From a bacterium A37T11 (GTDB lineage Bacteria; Bacteroidota; Bacteroidia; Sphingobacteriales; Sphingobacteriaceae), in the NCBI GenBank assembly GCA_900109895.1, contig FOBR01000028.1:1-64000 (forward strand): DNA of 64,000 bases, written 5' to 3'. The position numbers and the translations under genes were made by a program. Position 1 is the first letter of the stretch. Each line of letters opens with the position of its first letter. Shown in pieces: positions 37,426 through 45,273 of the stretch. The notes under the pieces were generated by a model that saw nothing but the letters and a program-made list of their open reading frames with translations, was not told where the DNA came from and ran no database searches.

Positions 37426-38079
37426 TTATTTGACAGGGTTCTTTTTTGTTTTATTGCTTTTTATTTGCCGTTTTATTAAGGCAATGATAATCGGTAAGAA
37501 GGCTAATATGATAAATCCAACAACAATATATTCCAAATAATTAATAATCTGTGGAAATTCTCTTCCCAGGAAAAAACCTGAAAGTGTTAGTGACAAAACC
37601 CATAATACGCAACCAACAATATTATAAAGTATAAACTTTCTGAAATCTACACGTACTACACCAGCAAATATAGGTGCAAACGTACGTATAATAGGTACAA
37701 ATCTTCCTAGGACGAGGGCCGCGCCCCCATATTTATGGTAAAACTCTTCTGCCATTATCACATATTTCCGCTTAAAAAACCAGCTATCTTCTCTTTTAAA
37801 CAACATGGGTCCAGCCCTTCTGCCAAACCAATAACCTACAAAATTTCCGGCTATACCTGCCCCCACCATACTCAGGCATAAGGTAGTTATACCAACGTCC
37901 AAGTTGCCTGAGGAGCAAAACAGACCGGCCAGAAACAATAAATAATCGCCTGGAAGGAAAAACCCAAAAAACAGGCCAGTCTCCGCAAAGATAATGAATA
38001 GTACTAAATAAATGCCGCCAGTTTTCAGCAGGGATTCTGCATCCAGCATTTGTGATAACGACGACCAGAGCTCTTGCAT
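37426..38079 (-). CDS. DedA family membrane protein
   Basis: A 217-residue inner-membrane protein of the DedA/VTT superfamily with five or six hydrophobic segments. It has the family markers FFLPGDYLLFLAGLF near residue 40 and GRFVPIIRTFAPIFAGVVR near residue 125 (conserved Arg and Pro). DedA proteins are implicated in undecaprenyl-phosphate or lipid flipping and envelope homeostasis. It is the first gene of the DedA-ppa-CNNM-rsmE block. Confidence 0.9.
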   Translation of the reverse strand: MQELWSSLSQMLDAESLLKTGGIYLVLFIIFAETGLFFGFFLPGDYLLFLAGLFCSSGNLDVGITTLCLSMVGAGIAGNFVGYWFGRRAGPMLFKREDSWFFKRKYVIMAEEFYHKYGGAALVLGRFVPIIRTFAPIFAGVVRVDFRKFILYNIVGCVLWVLSLTLSGFFLGREFPQIINYLEYIVVGFIILAFLPIIIALIKRQIKSNKTKKNPVK

Positions 38080-38178
38080 ATATATTTGTCACAAAAATAC
38101 AAATATATATTAACCATTTGGAAACAGAATTGTTTTTTACGATAATGAGGCTTTTAAACCTTCTTTATGGTAACGGTG

Positions 38179-39453
38179 CTAACCTGCATTTTTCTTTTCC
38201 CTGGCAGCGGCTTTCTTCTTTTTAATATACCGGTATAATACGGTTTTATCAAAATTAGGGTCTTTGGTGAGATGGGAAACGTTAATCCGTAACGCTGTTC
38301 CTTCACGCCACAAAAAGCCCCCGGCTGTTAGTTGCCTGCCACGGTATGCATTAATAATGCTTCCGCTGGCGATACCTGTCGCACGTTTGGCTTCATTAAA
38401 ACTACGGTAGGTTTTTACCCAAACACCGTCAAAAGTATATTGGGAGATTTGACGTATGCGCGATGTACGCTGGATGTAATCTTCTCCTTTTTCCTCCAGT
38501 AGCTTACTAAGATCAAGCTTTTTGGCTATACTCTTACGCCATAAATAGCCTTTGCAAGTCACATGTTTTCCACGGAGAGTGTCAATCATATGTCCATATA
38601 ATACGCCAATGGCATCCGCGGCTTCTTTTGCGGTATGGTATGTATTAATAAGGTTGCCGTCAAAATCATATTGCCCTACCCGCATTACGTGCCGTTTGGC
38701 TAAGGGCGAAAAGTTGGCATCGTGTTTTTTAAGGTATGCCTTGTAGTCTATTTTCGGGGCATTGCCCTTTGCCCACAGATATCCTCCTGCTGTTACGGTA
38801 TATGCCTTTCGGGATGACTGGGTGATAAAATTTTGGCTGAGGCCTACTATTCTGGACGCTTCCCGTGCGTTCCGGAATGTTTTGATCCAATTACCGTCCA
38901 GATCGTATTGGCTGATCTGAAAACAGTCACTTTTAGCTTTTTTAACAGCTATGCGGTCTAGTATTTCCTTTTTTTCTTCTGGAGATGTATTCGTAAAAGC
39001 TGGCACCATGCGGCCTAACTTTTCCATTCGTTCCTGCTTTTCGGCCTGTGTGGCCAGGTACAAGTTGTCTGCCCGGTTATTCAGGGTATCATCATCTTTG
39101 TAAAAAATGACGAAATTTTTATCACGGATATTAAACGGCTTTACAAACGCATTATATACAAGCCTACCAACGCGATGATTGTGTGTTTTGCCATTCATCG
39201 CTGGTGAAATGCGCATGTATATACGCGTTTCATTCAGAAATACATTAAGCGCTGTTTGCTTTATTTGCACTAATACTTTTGGTTTTACAAATACGTCTTT
39301 ACCTGTTTTTGACTTTCGGACATAAGCCAAACGCCTTATGCGGCCCATATTTGATACTTCGTAGTATTTTTCCAACAGTGGGATACCTTTCCACTCTTCA
39401 CCTTCCATATCTTCCCAGGATAGGTTTTGGTACGGATAGATTTTCTCTGACAT
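38179..39453 (-). CDS. NUMOD-repeat protein with degenerate HNH core
   Basis: A 424-residue protein. An N-terminal NUMOD4-like region (residues 1-55, YEVSNMGRIRRLAYV) leads to an HNH-type region where the usual VNHIDGNKLNNR motif reads VIFYKDDDTLNNR, so the metal-binding Asn-His is lost. Three NUMOD1-type DNA-binding repeats follow, each about 50 residues: ISQYDLDGNWIKTFRNAREA..., VGQYDFDGNLINTYHTAKEA... and ISQYTFDGVWVKTYRSFNEA..., each ending in GGYLW/KGYLW/GGFLW. It looks like a nuclease-dead, possibly domesticated DNA-binding relative of homing endonucleases. Confidence 0.8.
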   Translation of the reverse strand: MSEKIYPYQNLSWEDMEGEEWKGIPLLEKYYEVSNMGRIRRLAYVRKSKTGKDVFVKPKVLVQIKQTALNVFLNETRIYMRISPAMNGKTHNHRVGRLVYNAFVKPFNIRDKNFVIFYKDDDTLNNRADNLYLATQAEKQERMEKLGRMVPAFTNTSPEEKKEILDRIAVKKAKSDCFQISQYDLDGNWIKTFRNAREASRIVGLSQNFITQSSRKAYTVTAGGYLWAKGNAPKIDYKAYLKKHDANFSPLAKRHVMRVGQYDFDGNLINTYHTAKEAADAIGVLYGHMIDTLRGKHVTCKGYLWRKSIAKKLDLSKLLEEKGEDYIQRTSRIRQISQYTFDGVWVKTYRSFNEAKRATGIASGSIINAYRGRQLTAGGFLWREGTALRINVSHLTKDPNFDKTVLYRYIKKKKAAAREKKNAG

Positions 39454-39484
39454 AATTTTTAAATCAGTTGGTTTTATTACAATT

Positions 39485-39514
39485 CAAAGTTATAAATAAA
39501 GGTATAAGTTTCAA
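39485..39514 (-). promoter_or_regulatory. Promoter of the NUMOD-repeat gene
   Basis: Minus strand TTG (39514-39512), 19-bp spacer, TAACTTTG (39492-39485): an exact consensus match, giving a leader of about 26 nt. Confidence 0.65.
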
Positions 39515-39718
39515 AATCGTTAAATCTTATCAGGGGTAATTTATATTGAAAAATCAACTTCTGCACTTTAAACTCATCATTGAATATATCAATAAGCCTT
39601 ATTTTATTTACGTAATAATTTTAGTACTATATTCTAATGATTTTAACTTAGCTAGTCGACTTAAAGTGATATCCTAAAAAAGGACGATCATATTCCCGAG
39701 CAAAAATCGGGTAGCAGC

Positions 39719-40060
39719 ATGGATGTGGTAGAACAAACCGCCTTTTCATCGGTTGGGCAGGCCAAGCAATTCTATAACCTTAAACATACTTCCGAACGCG
39801 CCTCAAAAATACGCGTATTATGTTCCTTTCTGGACCTAATCTTATTTCATCGGCAAATCCCTGTTTTTGGGAAAATGAATTTAAATAGTTGTTTTTCTGT
39901 TTTTTATTATTTCCCTGTCCGGCTTCCTGTCATCATCAGCTATGAAGGCATCCACCAGGTAGAAACCTATGAATACCCGAAGGAAGCAGTCCGTGAAGCT
40001 TTGCTAAATGCCCTGGCCCATAAAATGTACGAGGGGTACGGCATATCCATCTGTTTGCAG
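39719..40060 (+). pseudogene. Fragment of an AlbA_2-type ATP-binding protein
   Basis: An open stretch whose second half reads IISYEGIHQVETYEYP followed by KEAVREALLNALAHK, the conserved core of the AlbA_2/RecG-like (divergent AAA-4) ATP-binding family. It lacks the N-terminal domain, and its 3' end is cut by the IS66 remnant at about 40040-40060. The first half (from 39719) is of unknown origin. It is a relic rather than a gene. Confidence 0.5.
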
Positions 40061-40786
40061 GTAACCCCTGAAGCTGTCCAGCATGCTTTTGGTGGCCACC
40101 ATCCCCGCGTGGGCTGGTAGTCAAACAGGGTAATATCATCCATGGGGCTATGGTATACCCAATAGTAACCCTGGTGGCAGGCACCTTTTTTATCACTTTC
40201 CAAGACCTTTAACGGCGTCTCGTCCACCTGTAAATAACCTTTTGCTTTGATATCAAACATAAGCTGGTCATAAAGCGGGTGGAGTTGGCCATTCCAATGA
40301 CATACCTGTCCCCAGCGCTTTGGGTATGGGGAAAGTGCCGCTTTCCAGTCTCTTGTAATACAGCACAAAGCCCCCATGCTCCCAATGCAAGAGTTTCATA
40401 TGGGTGCAACGTCGGTTCAGAAAGACGAATACTTCCCCGCTGGTGGCAATCCGGCCAAGCTCATTGATGACCAAGCCGCACAACCCGTCAAAACTTTTGC
40501 GCATGTCGCAGTGGCCGCGGTACAAAAAATAAACATGCGATGACCCCAAACTGAACACAATACAACCTGATCAGACGCGACAAGAGAACCAGATAAAACC
40601 ATCTCCCTGGAAATCTTCTTTACTTTTGGCTACCCAGTAACTAAACTTACCAAGGGTAACCCCCTGCGATAAACAAAATTTCCGCTGACTTTGTCCGCTT
40701 TCCTGCCACTGACTAACCAGCGACATCATCTTTTCTGTAAGATCCATATAACTAAGTTTTGACCGTAAAGGCAGAGCGCTTATCAA
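40040..40786 (-). mobile_element. IS66-family element remnant
   Basis: The minus strand holds, in order, a TnpA-like frame (40747-40571, MDLTEKMMSLVSQWQESGQS), a TnpB-like frame (40558 to about 40290, RGHCDMRKSFDGLCGLV) and a middle piece of TnpC (about 40290-40045, GYLQVDETPLKVL and GACHQGYYWVYHSP). The TnpB 3' end and the TnpC N-terminal half are deleted and fused, the TnpC piece is frame-shifted, and its end is missing, so it cannot transpose. It is a different IS66 lineage from the intact copy at 61-63 kb. Confidence 0.75.
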
Positions 40787-40816
40787 TTAAGGAAAAGATG
40801 TACTTCGTCGGGCTGA

Positions 40817-41010
40817 TACGGTTACAGAACGGTGCAACAGCAATTGCCTTATGTGTTCACAACCACCACGAGACCGGGAAGATGTCTATTACCTCCATGC
40901 GGGGAGCCCACCTTAATGGGCAACTTGATTTTTGAGCTATTGGAACAGCTCAAAAGGGAACTACCCGACACAGACCTGCATTGTTTAACCAACGGACGGG
41001 CATTACGCAG
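40817..41010 (+). pseudogene. Relic of a second hxsC (His-Xaa-Ser system radical SAM protein)
   Basis: The plus strand reads TERCNSNCLMCSQPPRDRED, identical in sense to residues 104-122 of the intact HxsC at 56.1 kb, then loses about 72 bp and shifts frame, and continues GEPTLMGNLIFELLEQL and DLHCLTNGRA before the homology ends at about 41010. The DNA match to the intact gene is high but not identical. It is dead. Confidence 0.8.
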
Positions 41011-41240
41011 AGGCCGCGGCCCCACAAAAATGGAGAGTATTTAAACCAAACTTCGAGAAGCCCAATATTGACATGCAAACTTTTATTGGGATCACCAAAT
41101 GAACCAATATAGATCGCCACTTTTTCCTTTGTCAGGAAAATCGCCGGAACGGCATGGCCCAGTTCATGAATCACGACGGTTAAAGCCCTTGTTGTTGCAA
41201 GTACTAGAAATAGAATAAGAATTATGAATAGGTATTCCAT
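41005..41240 (-). pseudogene. Truncated M50-like membrane metalloprotease
   Basis: An N-terminal hydrophobic helix (MEYLFIILILFLVLATTRA) is followed by VVIHELGHAVPAIFL with the HELGH zinc motif and then IGSFGDPNKS. After about 75 residues homology stops at the junction with the hxsC relic. Site-2-protease-like proteins of this form are much longer, so only the 5' part survives. Confidence 0.5.
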
Positions 41241-41365
41241 ACCTTTATTTTAGGTTATATAGGAGATAAAGCCTATATCCGTTATACTTCCAATCAGCAT
41301 TACCGTGTCGGAACTGAAGTTCTCTCTGTTAATGGTGGGCAAGACCGATTTCATACCTGTTCAAA
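41241..41365. other. Junk-like junction between relics and operon D
   Basis: A plus-strand stretch here can be read as GDKAYIRYTSNQHYRVGTE then VLSVNGG, which resembles a PDZ-like piece of a C-terminal processing peptidase. It has no start and is very short, so this is only a possible gene fragment. No terminator of operon D was evident. Confidence 0.25.
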
Positions 41366-42445
41366 CTATAAAGAGGAACCTGATTTGTTTTCCTGATAAG
41401 TCGCTAAAACATCCTTTAAGTATTTAATAGTTTCTGGGTGAGCTGGTTTTTCGTTGCTTTGGGCCAAGTTTAATGATTTAGCAGCAAAAGAAATCGCTTG
41501 GTCTCTGTTCCCTCCCTTATACCAACAACGGCCTGCCAGATCATAAACGATTATGAAGTCTGTGTCTTCAGGTGCATTCCTTATTATTATATCAAACAAT
41601 TCAGCTCCATACAAGTACGTCCTTGGTAAAAGATCTTTGGTTTGAGCGATCAGATCTCCGACGTTAGCAAGAAACTGGAAATCCGCATTATTTTTTACAA
41701 CACAATCCCTGCTCAAAGCAACCGCTTTAGCCTGGTCAATATGCAAAAGAGATTCAATTTGAGTATAATAATAATCATTTTCCTCCGCTAATGAAGGGCG
41801 GAAAATTTGACTTTTGCGGTAAGCTTCAGCATAATTACCCTTTCGATTTTCATCGATCATATCTTGCAAAGCCATCACACTATCTGCAATAATCCCTTTC
41901 CGATTTTTCAAGTCATCAATGATAAGAGAGATTTCCTCATGGTTAAATCCATAGCCGCCTACGTTGCCATTTTGATCTATAACCATCGTGGTAGGAAAAC
42001 CATTTATCCCATAAACAGATCTAAAATCAGTAGCTGATGGGCGCTTACCATGAGCATCAAACACAAACTTACAAGCAAATTTTGCCCCATTCTTCCTCAC
42101 GAATTTATCGAAATTTTCTTTACTATCAGCACTACAGACCGCCAGCATCACCACATCATCCGCATTAGCCCTATAAAGACTATCCATTTTTGGCATCCCC
42201 TTAATACATGGAACGCACCATGTCGCCCATACGTCCAGCAAAATTACCTTGTTTCTAAAGTCCGATAGTTTACAAGCCTTTCCATTAGTATCTATAAATT
42301 CAACATCTGGTGCCTGCTGGCCAACGGTTATATTACTACTACTTACCATTTGAAATGAAGGCTTAGTTTGCGCGCTAATAGCGAACACATTCAGCAAAAA
42401 AGCCCCAATAAAACTTAATATTGCACTACTTTTAACTAAAATCAT
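41366..42445 (-). CDS. TlpA family thioredoxin-like protein (operon D)
   Basis: A 359-residue exported protein (signal peptide to about residue 25). Residues about 40-185 are a TlpA/ResA-like thioredoxin domain with the redox motif WCVPC (Cys77, Cys80) and cis-proline region GFPTTMVID. The C-terminal half is helical with a TPR-like character (GGNRDQAISFAAKSLNLA). It probably reduces or isomerises periplasmic disulfides. It follows the DUF4369/TlpA gene by 5 bp, so both are in one operon with SusC/D. Confidence 0.85.
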   Translation of the reverse strand: MILVKSSAILSFIGAFLLNVFAISAQTKPSFQMVSSSNITVGQQAPDVEFIDTNGKACKLSDFRNKVILLDVWATWCVPCIKGMPKMDSLYRANADDVVMLAVCSADSKENFDKFVRKNGAKFACKFVFDAHGKRPSATDFRSVYGINGFPTTMVIDQNGNVGGYGFNHEEISLIIDDLKNRKGIIADSVMALQDMIDENRKGNYAEAYRKSQIFRPSLAEENDYYYTQIESLLHIDQAKAVALSRDCVVKNNADFQFLANVGDLIAQTKDLLPRTYLYGAELFDIIIRNAPEDTDFIIVYDLAGRCWYKGGNRDQAISFAAKSLNLAQSNEKPAHPETIKYLKDVLATYQENKSGSSL

Positions 42446-42450
42446 TGTTT

Positions 42451-43833
42451 TTATTTGTTTGTATATAATTCTGCAAGTTTTCTTCTTAGCACGCCACCAA
42501 ACAGGTTGCGTGCAACAATTTTTCCTTCAGGACTGATCAAAAAATTTTGTGGAATACCATTAATACTATATAGATTTGCCGCCTCATTTTCCCAATATTT
42601 CAAATCCGTAACCTGTACCCAGTTCATCCAATCGTCCCTTATGGCTTTCTCCCACAAACTTTTGTTTTTATCGAGCGAAACGCCCAGTATTTCAAATCCT
42701 GCAGCGTGGTATTTCTTATATTGTTCTAATAGGTTCGGATTTTCTTTACGGCAAGGCCCACACCAGCTAGCCCAAAAATCAATCAGGACATAGTTTCCTC
42801 TTAGTGTTGAAAGAGCAATTGACCGACCAGAAGTATCACGTTGCGTAAATTCTGGCGCCAATTTATCAACACAGGTTTTTCTGACCTTATTAAAAATCTC
42901 CTTCAATTTTGGCACTTTCAGGGAATCGGGGAGTGCCCTATACACTTGCCATAACCTGGATGAATCAGAAGCGATCATCAAATAAGCAACTGTTAATTCC
43001 CTGCGCAGTTCATTCCTTTTTGAAGTAGTAAGATATTCATACCAGGCCATTTCTTGAATAGAATAAATTAGTTCACTAGATACGATGTTTTCATATTTTT
43101 TTAAGGAGTCTTTTTCGCTTCCATAAAAGTTACTCAACACACTATCTGTCATATTTTTTCTATAAGTCTGTTCAAGCAAATAGACCTTACCCCTTTCTAC
43201 ATCCTCCAAAAACCCGCGACCAGCGTTAGAATGCTGAACATAAAGCGGCAACTGGTTAAATATAGGCATAACAATATCATACAAGACCTGACCATCCGAA
43301 TTGACAATATTACTAAGCACATAAATAATAATAGGTGATTTAGGATTTTCTTTAGCAAAATTTTCATAGACACCCCTCATCTCCGCATCATTTTCCAAAT
43401 CTGTTACTTGACTTATTTTGGATTGTAGCTTGAGATAATCTTTTTGTGCCTGAGATCCCGTAAGTTCAATCTTTGAAAAGGTTTTTTTATGAATGATTTT
43501 CATTATACCGGGCTCAATATAAGCCATCAATATATCATCATCCCATTTATTTCTGTTTTTTCCTTCTTTATATTTTGGTATTATATTAACCAAGGCCGGT
43601 TCATCGAGATTTCCGCTGAGGGTGTACTTCCCACCACTGACTACACCTGATATCTGCGGACCGGTATTTTTACTTTCATCCATAAATTTCAACACAACCG
43701 AAGCTATGTCTGTTTGGTCTTTATCCAATGTTCCTTTAATAACAAAGTGGTTTTTCATAGAATGTTGAGCCCTACCTATAACTGGTATCCATAGCGACAG
43801 CAGAACTATGTTTAATTTAATTAAAATTTTCAT
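42451..43833 (-). CDS. DUF4369/TlpA-like thioredoxin protein (operon D)
   Basis: A 460-residue exported protein: signal peptide (to about residue 23), a beta-rich DUF4369-like domain (about 28-130), a helical middle, and a C-terminal thioredoxin domain with WCGPC (Cys358, Cys361) and GIPQNFLISPEGKI as the cis-proline loop. Proteins with this order are frequent in Bacteroidota next to SusC/D genes. Two tandem thioredoxin-like proteins suggest that the imported substrate is sulfur- or disulfide-rich or that its receptor needs oxidative folding, which is inference. Confidence 0.87.
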   Translation of the reverse strand: MKILIKLNIVLLSLWIPVIGRAQHSMKNHFVIKGTLDKDQTDIASVVLKFMDESKNTGPQISGVVSGGKYTLSGNLDEPALVNIIPKYKEGKNRNKWDDDILMAYIEPGIMKIIHKKTFSKIELTGSQAQKDYLKLQSKISQVTDLENDAEMRGVYENFAKENPKSPIIIYVLSNIVNSDGQVLYDIVMPIFNQLPLYVQHSNAGRGFLEDVERGKVYLLEQTYRKNMTDSVLSNFYGSEKDSLKKYENIVSSELIYSIQEMAWYEYLTTSKRNELRRELTVAYLMIASDSSRLWQVYRALPDSLKVPKLKEIFNKVRKTCVDKLAPEFTQRDTSGRSIALSTLRGNYVLIDFWASWCGPCRKENPNLLEQYKKYHAAGFEILGVSLDKNKSLWEKAIRDDWMNWVQVTDLKYWENEAANLYSINGIPQNFLISPEGKIVARNLFGGVLRRKLAELYTNK

Positions 43834-43862
43834 CTACTATTCCATTATGTTAATTACGACCA

Positions 43863-45263
43863 TTAATAGCCTTCATTATTGGGGCCCAATGCCGGATTTG
43901 ATTTGATCTCTTTTTCAGGCACGGGATACAACGCGTCACTACTTTTCCAATATTTCGTATCCAAAGTTCCTAATAACTCATCCGCGAGACTTCCACTACC
44001 TTCGTGTGCCGATAATCGTTTCAAATCCAACCAACGTGTTCCCCATTCTGCAAAAAATTCAGTTTCCCTTTCATGTTCCACCATCAAGCGTACATTATCT
44101 TTTGAGGCATTTATTGCAAGCTCTTCCAGCCCAGCCCTGGTTCGTATCACATTCAAGTCCTCAATAGCACCATCCAAGTTATCCTGGTTTGCCCTAGCCT
44201 CTGCCCTGATTAAGAACTGTTCTGCCATACGCATCATTACATACTCCTCCACCGCATCCCCCGAATACGTATCCGCTTTATATTTATAAGGAGCATAATA
44301 GGTATCACCTTCCCCTGATGTCACCTCTGTCAACCAATCTGTTACGCGCTGATCATTATCTTCAAATGAATTTTTGAGTCCATCTCTTATAACGTACTGC
44401 GGATTTCCGTAATTGACAAAGAGTGAACCTTCATAAGTATTTTTCCAATAAGAGACAGGTGGCATTTGCCAGATAGCTTCAGAACTTCCTGTTAGAAATA
44501 CCCCATTCAGATCGGGTAGCACCCCTTCAAACAAGCCAGATTCATCAATCACGACGGAAGCATACTTTTCTGCCTGATCCCACTGCTTCAAATAGAGGTT
44601 GGCCCGCGACAAAAGCCCGGCAGCAGCCCATTTTGTGGCCCTGGCCTTTGTACCTGAATCGTAAGCATCCGGAAGGTTCTGATAGGCTTGGTCCAAATCA
44701 TCCAGAATCTTTGCATATACCTCATTCACCGTGCTCCTTTTGATATTTTTTGTAGTAGTCCAATCGGTAGTCAATATGAGCGGAACGTCCCCATATAAGT
44801 TTACGAGATAGAAATAGCAATACGCTCTTAGAAATTTGGCCTCACCCATTAGCTGGCCTTTTTTTGCATCACTAACCCCAACTCCGGCTTCCTCCAAACC
44901 TTCTATACACCCATTAGCCTGCCCAATTACTTTATAAGCATCATCCCATAAGCCAGCAATTTTGGTATTAGCGGCAAGTAGATTATTACTCATAATCTGG
45001 GTTGAATTTGCATCAGGATCCAACATAATGAGTTCGTCGGATGACATGCCGGTTATGATGGTAACATTGCCATACCCAAACCCTACATTGTTTAAAGTGG
45101 CATAAATTCCTAAAATTGCAGAGTTGGCACTTGCATCATCTACAAATACATGTTCCGTATCAATGGCACTTTTCGGGGGGTCTATCTCCGTAAAACTTTT
45201 ACAAGAAACACACCATAAGATCACAGACAAGTATAAAACTGAACTATATATATTCTTAAACAT
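43863..45263 (-). CDS. SusD/RagB family lipoprotein (operon D)
   Basis: A 466-residue outer-membrane lipoprotein. I place the start at the ATG at 45263 (MFKNIYSSVLYLSVILWCVSC, lipobox Cys at the end); the frame stays open into the susC gene but that extension lacks a signal. SusD marks are GEAKFLRAYCYFYLVNLYGDVP and, at the C-terminus, EHERETEFFAEWGTRWLDLKR split by a turn, ending YPVPEKEIKSNPAL. It partners the transporter encoded 10 bp upstream. Confidence 0.92.
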   Translation of the reverse strand: MFKNIYSSVLYLSVILWCVSCKSFTEIDPPKSAIDTEHVFVDDASANSAILGIYATLNNVGFGYGNVTIITGMSSDELIMLDPDANSTQIMSNNLLAANTKIAGLWDDAYKVIGQANGCIEGLEEAGVGVSDAKKGQLMGEAKFLRAYCYFYLVNLYGDVPLILTTDWTTTKNIKRSTVNEVYAKILDDLDQAYQNLPDAYDSGTKARATKWAAAGLLSRANLYLKQWDQAEKYASVVIDESGLFEGVLPDLNGVFLTGSSEAIWQMPPVSYWKNTYEGSLFVNYGNPQYVIRDGLKNSFEDNDQRVTDWLTEVTSGEGDTYYAPYKYKADTYSGDAVEEYVMMRMAEQFLIRAEARANQDNLDGAIEDLNVIRTRAGLEELAINASKDNVRLMVEHERETEFFAEWGTRWLDLKRLSAHEGSGSLADELLGTLDTKYWKSSDALYPVPEKEIKSNPALGPNNEGY

Positions 45264-45273
45264 CGGCTTAAAA

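Noticed and set aside
39533-39540. GGGGTAAT upstream of the first graveyard
   Set aside because: No CCGTAT block at the 13-bp spacing, so it is not a fourth ECF promoter of the shared type.
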